Positions 17,196 through 21,554 of a DNA stretch of 21,554 bases are shown one piece after another. The notes beneath the pieces were generated by a model. The model did no database searches and had not been told where the DNA came from. It was given only the letters and a program-made list of their open reading frames with translations. Every line of letters begins with the position of its first letter. Within the stretch, counting starts at the first letter, position 1. Origin of the DNA: Branchiostoma floridae (taxonomy: Eukaryota; Chordata; Leptocardii; Amphioxiformes; Branchiostomatidae); NCBI RefSeq assembly GCF_000003815.2, contig NC_049991.1, forward strand, positions 20,092,221-20,113,774. The letters are read 5' to 3'. The position numbers were made by a program, and so were the translations under genes.

Positions 17196-17248
17196 AATGT
17201 AAAGCACTGTTAAAAATGCTTAAAACATCAGACTCCAGTTGTCCTTAC

Positions 17249-17319
17249 CAGAAAGTGTTCCAACACATCCACTCTCCTCTTGGAGGTCTGTTCAAGGTCG
17301 TGAAGAACCTTCAGCACAT
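17249..17319 (-). CDS. INTS1: INTS1 exon, fourth from the 3' end
   Basis: Two bases complete an Asp codon, then VLKVLHDLEQTSKRRVDVLE HFL follows. The acceptor GTTCCGCAG precedes 17319 and the donor CTG|GTAAGG follows 17249, ending on a codon boundary. The segment is a short amphipathic helix pair in the same domain as its neighbours. Confidence 0.85.
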
Positions 17320-17369
17320 CTGCGGAACAGGATGACAGGATTCATACTTTTTTTTTGTGGCTTAGACAA

Positions 17370-17403
17370 AATAAACACACAAATAAACACACAAACAAAC
17401 ACC
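17370..17403. repeat. AAAYAAACAC simple repeat
   Basis: AAATAAACACAC and AAACAAACACC units repeat imperfectly about three times, next to an INTS1 intron acceptor on the opposite strand. Confidence 0.8.
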
Positions 17404-17439
17404 TGTAAATAACTCTCATCAGGTTGGCAATCATTCATA

Positions 17440-17870
17440 TAGTAAGGTTCTTTATACCCTTCTGTCACATTTGGCAACAATCGATTGGACGACGATTCTG
17501 CGGCAATCGCCCGAGCCTCGCTTATAATAATAACTTTATTGTACAACAATTGTACAAGGTACAAAGTATGGCTTATACATTGTATGCAAAAGGGACAGGT
17601 TTCAGGTGAAAAATACGCAAAACCCTCTGTCAATCTTAAATATGGTCGATCTTCCATCTGAAGATCGTGGATAATGTGACAGGGGTATAAGGCACAACCA
17701 GGGAGACTACGTCTAACGTTGGGACAGCATTCTCGCTGCTGCTAGCGCCACCTACATCGGCTATAAGTAGCAGTGAGAATCGTATCCAGCCATTCTAACC
17801 TGACGATGGTGTCTGACAGACACCGAGACGTTGGAAGTAAGTACTCCCTGGTTGTGCCTAAAGAACCTTA
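17440..17870. mobile_element. Second Penelope-like palindrome with hammerhead-like core, split by a nested MITE
   Basis: The outer left arm TAAGGTTCTTTA (17439-17450) continues as GGCACAACCAGGGAG (17691-17705) after a nested element. The right arm CTCCCTGGTTGTGCC-TAAAGAACCTTA (17847-17872) is uninterrupted. The nested element has ends TATACCCTTCTGTCACATT and AATGTGACAGGGGTATA (about 17451-17688). Its core (TATAATAATAACTTTATTGT, about 17523) resembles a retroposon tail. Near the right arm lies CTGACGA (17800-17806), hairpin GGTGTC-TGACA-GACACC (17808-17824), then GAGAC. TCTAACGT (17712-17719) pairs with ACGTTGGA as helix III with one wobble. A 12-bp hairpin (17729-17740 with 17769-17780) lies between. 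Confidence 0.6.
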
Positions 17871-17992
17871 TTACTGCAGTGTACATGTATATATTATACA
17901 CAAACATTATCATCATCATCATCGGTCGGCTGTTGCGCTGGCGACTGCAAGCTTCCACCAGTTCCGTCTATCGGCAGCAAGACGGCGACACC

Positions 17993-18173
17993 TAGTCTCC
18001 AAGCAGACCCTACGGTGCCTTAGAAATAGTATCAAAGCTGGCCAGGGACTTAGTATAGCAGCACCAGTGCCCGTTTGACTCCCTTGGCCGGTTATCTCCC
18101 TTTGGCCGGCTATACTCCTTTGCCAGCTTTGATATATTATCTCTAAGGCACCGATGGGTCTGCTTGGAGACTA
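17993..18173. mobile_element. Mutator-like palindromic MITE, 181 bp, copy 4
   Basis: TAGTCTCCAAGCAGACCCTA and, inverted, TAGTCTCCAAGCAGACCCAT form the ends, with GGTGCCTTAGA and CAAAGCTGG arms inside. The flanking 9-mers GGCGACACC (17984-17992) and GGCGAAACT (18174-18182) agree at seven of nine. It lies in an INTS1 intron about 100 bases from the exon at 18276. Confidence 0.87.
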
Positions 18174-18275
18174 GGCGAAACTGTCTTGGGGTCATCTGGC
18201 CGAAACAAACAAACAAATTAAGTACCCCCATTTTTACTGACTCAGAGGTCATGAAACACCAGAAGTACAACACAC

Positions 18276-18523
18276 CATCATGATCCTGCCCTTTCTTGAT
18301 CCTCTTCAAGTGCGGAGCCAGTTGCACAGCCGTCCAGGGGGTGCCGGAGGCAGGTGGAACAACCAATGGAATGGGAGAGGCTCTTCCGGTTTCCGGCAGC
18401 CCTCCCTCCTTAGATGAGGATGAGGAAGTTTCATCCACAGAGTCGGATGAAGAGGAGGGGAGAGAGATGCCGGCCAGGAGGGACTTCAGTAGGGACAGGT
18501 CCGGGTACTGCTTGGAGACGTGA
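18276..18523 (-). CDS. INTS1: INTS1 exon, fifth from the 3' end
   Basis: The exon encodes 82 whole codons: HVSKQYPDLSLLKSLLAGIS, then a Ser/Glu-rich linker (SSSSDSVDETSSSSSKEGG), a Pro-rich stretch, GTPWTAVQLAPHLKRIKKGQ and DHD. The low-complexity linker would be a disordered loop between helical repeats. One base enters (His with the previous exon) and one leaves (Asp with the next). The acceptor GTTTTATCCAG precedes 18523 and the donor GATG|GTGTGT follows 18276. The donor is somewhat weak but is fixed by frame. Confidence 0.85.
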
Positions 18524-18639
18524 CTGGATAAAACAGGAGAAAATCCCTTTAAATCTTAATGTGCCACTCTCACAAGGCAATCTTATCCTGTATATATGCA
18601 ATAGTTTTAAACTAATTTTGTAACACGCACAGATTTTAA

Positions 18640-18800
18640 ATCATTTGGTTTTTTTTTACAAATTGTAACAAAAATGTGTTTGTCATTTTGTATACACTGC
18701 ATAATTCAGATAACAAAGGTTGCCTGCGAGGCTTTGTATATATTAAGTGTATGCATTTGCTGAATAAACCAATCATTATCATCATTTTATAGTTTGATTA
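18640..18800 (+). repeat. Retroposon 3' tail-like sequence
   Basis: GCTGAATAAACCAATCATTA followed by TCATCATT resembles the end of a non-LTR retroposon with a short trinucleotide tail on the + strand. The upstream part is AT-rich and was not recognised. Confidence 0.4.
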
Positions 18801-18827
18801 ATTGATTGATTGACAAGAAGCTCTTAC

Positions 18828-18955
18828 TGTAATGTTGCTGAGTGTTTCTGTAGGAGGGCCACCGCTCGCTGGGGGTCGTTTGAGGTGAACTGATGGAGGA
18901 ACTGGATGATCTTGTTCACCAGAGCACCGAGCTCTCTCCGGCTTGAGTAGTGCTC
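18828..18955 (-). CDS. INTS1: INTS1 exon, sixth from the 3' end
   Basis: The exon starts on a codon boundary: EHYSSRRELGALVNKIIQFL, HQFTSNDPQRAVALLQKHSA, TL, and two bases. The acceptor TTGTTTGTCCCAG precedes 18955 and the donor TTACA|GTAAGA follows 18828. Joined to the previous exon it reads DLLK-EHYSSRRELG, and to the next TLHHVSKQYPDL. It is all helical, as expected for an INTS1 solenoid. Confidence 0.86.
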
Positions 18956-19015
18956 CTGGGACAAACAACAAAACGATAAACACATGAAATACCGTCAACT
19001 ATAAAGCTAACATTT

Positions 19016-19300
19016 GGGAAGAAACAGCAACTGACCGATCAGCATGGAGACAGATTGTAAAAGCAGGTGTGAAGGAAGCTGACGCTACCAGATCCCAACT
19101 CAGAGACCAGCGTCGTCAGAAGACAGCATCTACCATCACAAGCACCTTCATATGCGCAGGATGCGGCAGACAGTCACTCCAGAATCGGCTTGTTCAGCCA
19201 CCAATTGAAAGAAGATGTTGGCCATGACCAAAACCCATCGTCTCTTTAGACGGACGGGGGCCAATGATGTCTACCCCAACTACTGTTCAGTTCATTTGAC
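19016..19300 (+). pseudogene. Non-LTR retrotransposon fragment, C-terminal end of the ORF
   Basis: One frame from about 19018 reads ATDRSAWRQIVKAGVKEA, a basic stretch RDQRRQKTAS, and FICAGCGRQ-x-LQNRL. This is the end of many animal LINE polyproteins, where an R/K-rich region precedes a CxxCGR zinc-knuckle-like motif with SRIGL. Here SRIGL is degraded to QNRL. The following CCATGACCAAAACCCATCGT is 3' untranslated-like. It is opposite in sense to INTS1 and lies in an intron. Confidence 0.6.
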
Positions 19301-19329
19301 TCAAACACATTCATTCACACGCAAGCCCG

Positions 19330-19510
19330 AAAATCTCTTAGAAATGTCAAGCGGACACGAGACATTCCCGAGAATGTCTTATTTTTTTGGACATTTTCGA
19401 GACATTCTCCAAGAATTCTGTTGGTTCTAAAATGTCTTTGGGTCTTTGTGGGATGGCTTGTGTGTTGTCTTTTCCAATGTTCATGAAATGTCTTCCAAAT
19501 GTCTGGAAAA
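19330..19510. repeat. Cluster of AATGTC/GACATT words
   Basis: At least seven AATGTC or GACATT words occur, some as near-palindromes (GAGACATTCCCGAGAATGTC at 19358-19377, GGACATTTTCGAGACATTC at 19389-19407). No gene is present. Confidence 0.5.
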
Positions 19511-19779
19511 AAAGCTATGAAAACTCACATGTTTACTAATATCACGCCCCCATTAGTAGCCTGAATGCGCTTCTAGCGGCCCACCCAACTGATTGGCCCG
19601 GTGAAAGAGGATCAAGAATGCACGTAAAAATGAAACTGTATTTCTTGGCAAATGACTGACAAGTATTGAATTTCTAAGAATGTATAATATCTAATGTGCT
19701 GAGTGATGGTGAATCTTTCTCTTACCATGGGCCAACCCAGATCTAGATGCTTTTGTTTAACAGGCTAAGACAATTCTAC

Positions 19780-19995
19780 AGGACATTGTAGAAGGAGGGT
19801 GACGCAGTGGGCATCAAAGGAAAACCTGGCAAGACAACATCAAAGATTTGACATCCCTCAACCTGCAGAAAGGACTGGCTGTAACAGAAGACAGAAGGGC
19901 CTGAAGACAACTCTCCATCTTCTTGTCTACCTTGTCCCCCAACGACCTGGAGGTCAAGGGACTAGGTAGGTAGGTAAGTAGGTAATTAGGTATTC
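19780..19995 (+). pseudogene. LINE 3' fragment with (TAGG)n tail
   Basis: The frame around 19812 reads QRKTWQDNIKDLTSLNLQKG then LAVTEDRRA and a stop, a pattern close to the RKTWEDNIKEWTGL/EDRRxW end common in animal non-LTR elements. It is followed by CCTTGTCCCCCAACGACCTG and a tail of ACTAGGTAGGTAGGTAAGTA. The 5' side is truncated. Confidence 0.6.
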
Positions 19996-20032
19996 TGTCT
20001 TGGCTGATGCTATAGGAAAGTTGTGCTCCTAC

Positions 20033-20219
20033 CTTAAGAAGGTCGAAGTAGGATTCCAAGACGTCTTCCAGGGGGTGCTCCTTGCGGAAGACGTGTGGCA
20101 CCAGCAGCTCCAGAAGACCCAAGACGTGGGTGAAGAAGAGGAAGTGATGTCTGTGGACGAACTCGTCAAAGTTCAGGTGCACCCGACCCCGCAGGAGGGC
20201 TGCGATCATGGGGAGTTGT
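20033..20219 (-). CDS. INTS1: INTS1 exon, seventh from the 3' end
   Basis: One base completes Arg, then 62 codons follow: QLPMIAALLRGRVHLNFDEF, VHRHHFLFFTHVLGLLELLV, PHVFRKEHPLEDVLESYFDL, LK. The exon ends on a codon boundary. The acceptor CCTGTTCTCCAG precedes 20219 and the donor AAG|GTAGGA follows 20033. The QLP-x-(I/L)AALL-x-GR segment with the following FTHVLG(I/L)LELL helix is a strong Integrator-1-type block and one of the best anchors for the gene call. Confidence 0.88.
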
Positions 20220-20537
20220 CTGGAGAACAGGAGGGGTTATTGTTTATTACCGCCATGGAGGAAAATGGAGGTATAGTTTTTAGCGTATCTGTGTTTATGG
20301 TTTATTGTGGTCAGCATAACTCAAGAACCTCTGGATGTATTACGATGATATTTGGTATGTGGGTAGGGGTTGGAAAGATCAGAAGGTCAATTTTGGGCAC
20401 CCTGGTGTGTGACCTTGGTACTGCTGCAGAACTTCAATAAATGTATCTTTTGACCTTGACATGCTATGATCTTGATTTTTTGGTGACAGATAGCTTGTGA
20501 TGTGAGGAGGAAGTGATGTATGTTTGGACTCTGACAC

Positions 20538-20971
20538 ACCTCACACACCTTCCCTGCCTCACAGTTTCCGCCCCTAGTACCCACGTATCCCTAGTACCCA
20601 CCCCTAGTACCCACTCCTAGTACCCGCCCCTACCTGAGCATGAGAGCTGGGTGCACCGTGGCCAGCTTCCTGCAGAGAATGTTGGTGTCGTACATCCGAC
20701 CTCACACACCTTCCCCGCCTCACAGTACCCGCCCCTAGTACCCACGTATCCCTAGTACCCACCCCTAGTACCAATTCCTAGTACCCACCCCTAGTACCCA
20801 CCCCTAGTACCAATTCCTAGTACCCACCCCTAGTACCCACCCCTAGTACCCACCCCTAGTACCTGCCCCTACTCCCCACCCCTAGTACCCACCCCTAGTA
20901 CCCGCCCCTACTCCCCACCCCTAGTGCCTGCCCCTAGTACCATCCCTAGTACCCACCCCTAGTACCGGTAC
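20538..20971. repeat. CCCCTAGTACCCA minisatellite containing two pieces of an INTS1 exon
   Basis: A 13-base unit (CCCCTAGTACCCA, with variants such as CGCCCCTAGTAC and AATTCCTAGTACC) fills about 20570-20632 and 20705-20970. A 30-base exon piece precedes it (20538-20567), and a larger exon copy with donor (20634-20704) interrupts it. The array reaches within about five bases of the authentic 5' splice site at 20971-20970. Read in the sense of the INTS1 transcript it is G-rich (TGGGTACTAGGGG). Confidence 0.9.
20634..20704 (-). pseudogene. Partial, frameshifted copy of the INTS1 exon at 20972-21097
   Basis: The copy covers Gly-Asn-Cys-Glu-Ala-Gly-Lys to the donor. Against the parent it shows four silent changes (CAT/CAC, TGT/TGC, CGT/CGG, GCA/GCG) and one single-base deletion beside the CGT codon that breaks the frame. 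The donor CTCAG|GTAGGG is intact, but minisatellite replaces the acceptor side. Confidence 0.85.
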
Positions 20972-21097
20972 CTGAGCATGAGAGCTGGATGCACCGTGGC
21001 CAGCTTCCTACAGAGAATGTTGGTGTCGTACATACGATCCTCACACACCTTCCCTGCCTCACAGTTTCCCAGAACAGACAACAGCCGGTGGGTAAAG
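20972..21097 (-). CDS. INTS1: INTS1 exon, eighth from the 3' end
   Basis: The exon reads FTHRLLSVLGNCEAGKVCED, RMYDTNILCRKLATVHPALM, LR. The last two bases make Arg with the next exon, giving LMLR-QLPM. The donor is CTCAG|GTACCG. The 5' boundary is ambiguous. An acceptor TTCTTGTAG ends at 21106, but the frame from the upstream exon is kept only if the AG at 21098-21099 is used, which adds one base completing Ser. The MYDTNILCRKLATVHP block is characteristic. Confidence 0.83.
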
Positions 21098-21434
21098 CTA
21101 TCCAGCTACAAGAAAACAGGAGAAAACATTTTTGAAAGGTTTCGTGAACTGTTATGGCATGCACAATAAAATATACATTGTTCTTGAAAATCACATAAAC
21201 CAGTTTCTTTCTAATTCTAACCAGCTTTGTGAAAAAAGATGTAATATGGCCATTTCTAAGGACAACTTGAAGCACATTCTGAACCACATTCGACAACTTT
21301 CTGCATTGATGGCGCCAACACCCTATATCTACTTGGTTTTAGAGGATGTCACTAACTGTTCTCAACTAATATACAGGGGCACAGTACTGTCATTCTTGGC
21401 TTTTTCAAATGTACGTATATAGTATATGACTGAC

Positions 21435-21554
21435 CTGACTATGACCCCCTTTGGTAGCCTCCATCCTTCCTTGTAGATGACCTCTGGACACGGAGTCGTG
21501 GGTGTGCATGTGGGGTGCCCTCATGGTAGAAGAACAGGGGGAACTGCCCTTGTC
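21435..21554 (-). CDS. INTS1: INTS1 exon, partial at window edge, frame unclear
   Basis: The donor GTCAG|GTCAGT follows 21435. Near the donor the best frame reads CPEVIYKEGWRLPKGVIV and joins the next exon in phase. Nearer the window edge a different frame reads QFPLFFYHEGTP, while the first frame meets a stop at 21523-21521. Both stretches look like protein, so a single-base indel in this sequence or in the assembly is suspected. The remainder of INTS1 (a roughly 2,000-residue protein in other animals) lies to the right of the window. Confidence 0.6.

Noticed and set aside
20000-20440. 146-codon + strand frame
   Set aside because: It is the antisense of the INTS1 exon at 20033-20219 running on into intron and has no recognisable domain.
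20705-20970. CRISPR or telomere-like array
   Set aside because: The 13-base units are contiguous and degenerate with no spacers and no telomere motif. It is an ordinary minisatellite.

Overview
The window looks like a slice of an invertebrate deuterostome chromosome, most likely amphioxus (Branchiostoma). The reasons are short exons with GT-AG introns, small intergenic distances, a very high load of short non-autonomous inverted-repeat transposons, and a single-exon LRR-Ig receptor of the kind expanded in amphioxus. No tRNA, rRNA, CRISPR or prokaryotic feature was seen. The genus is an inference.

Layout: (1) 1-4627, + strand: the last two coding exons of glycine C-acetyltransferase (GCAT, 2183-2357 and 3987-4260), preceded by an array of truncated copies of the penultimate exon (1485-2182) and followed by a partial copy of the last exon (4541-4627). 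The 5' part of the gene lies left of the window. (2) 4628-7150: a transposon-rich spacer holding a decayed copy (5571-6364) of the 3' region of the gene at the other end of the window. (3) About 7150-11450, + strand: a complete LRR-Ig single-pass membrane protein gene (8578-10497, probably continuing by splicing into 10569-10756). (4) 11450-13300: spacer, mostly repeats. (5) 13300-21554, - strand: the 3' part of Integrator subunit 1 (INTS1). Eight coding exons join in one continuous reading frame to the C-terminus, and a ninth partial exon is cut by the window edge. The receptor and INTS1 genes converge tail to tail.

The three genes act in unrelated processes: threonine/glycine catabolism in mitochondria, cell-surface recognition, and snRNA/mRNA 3' processing and promoter-proximal termination in the nucleus. 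No operon-like or defence-island logic links them.

The most unusual content is structural. Exon fragments of both GCAT and INTS1 recur beside their parents, and their base differences are mostly or entirely synonymous. The receptor tail carries a tandem array of Tyr-x-Asn-Pro motifs whose coding repeats also contain GTATGT splice donors. Two palindromic elements carry hammerhead-ribozyme-like cores whose helix III is formed by the element's own inverted arms. A Mutator-like miniature element family is present in four copies. I did not find a convincing new multi-gene system; the candidates above are what deserve a second look.
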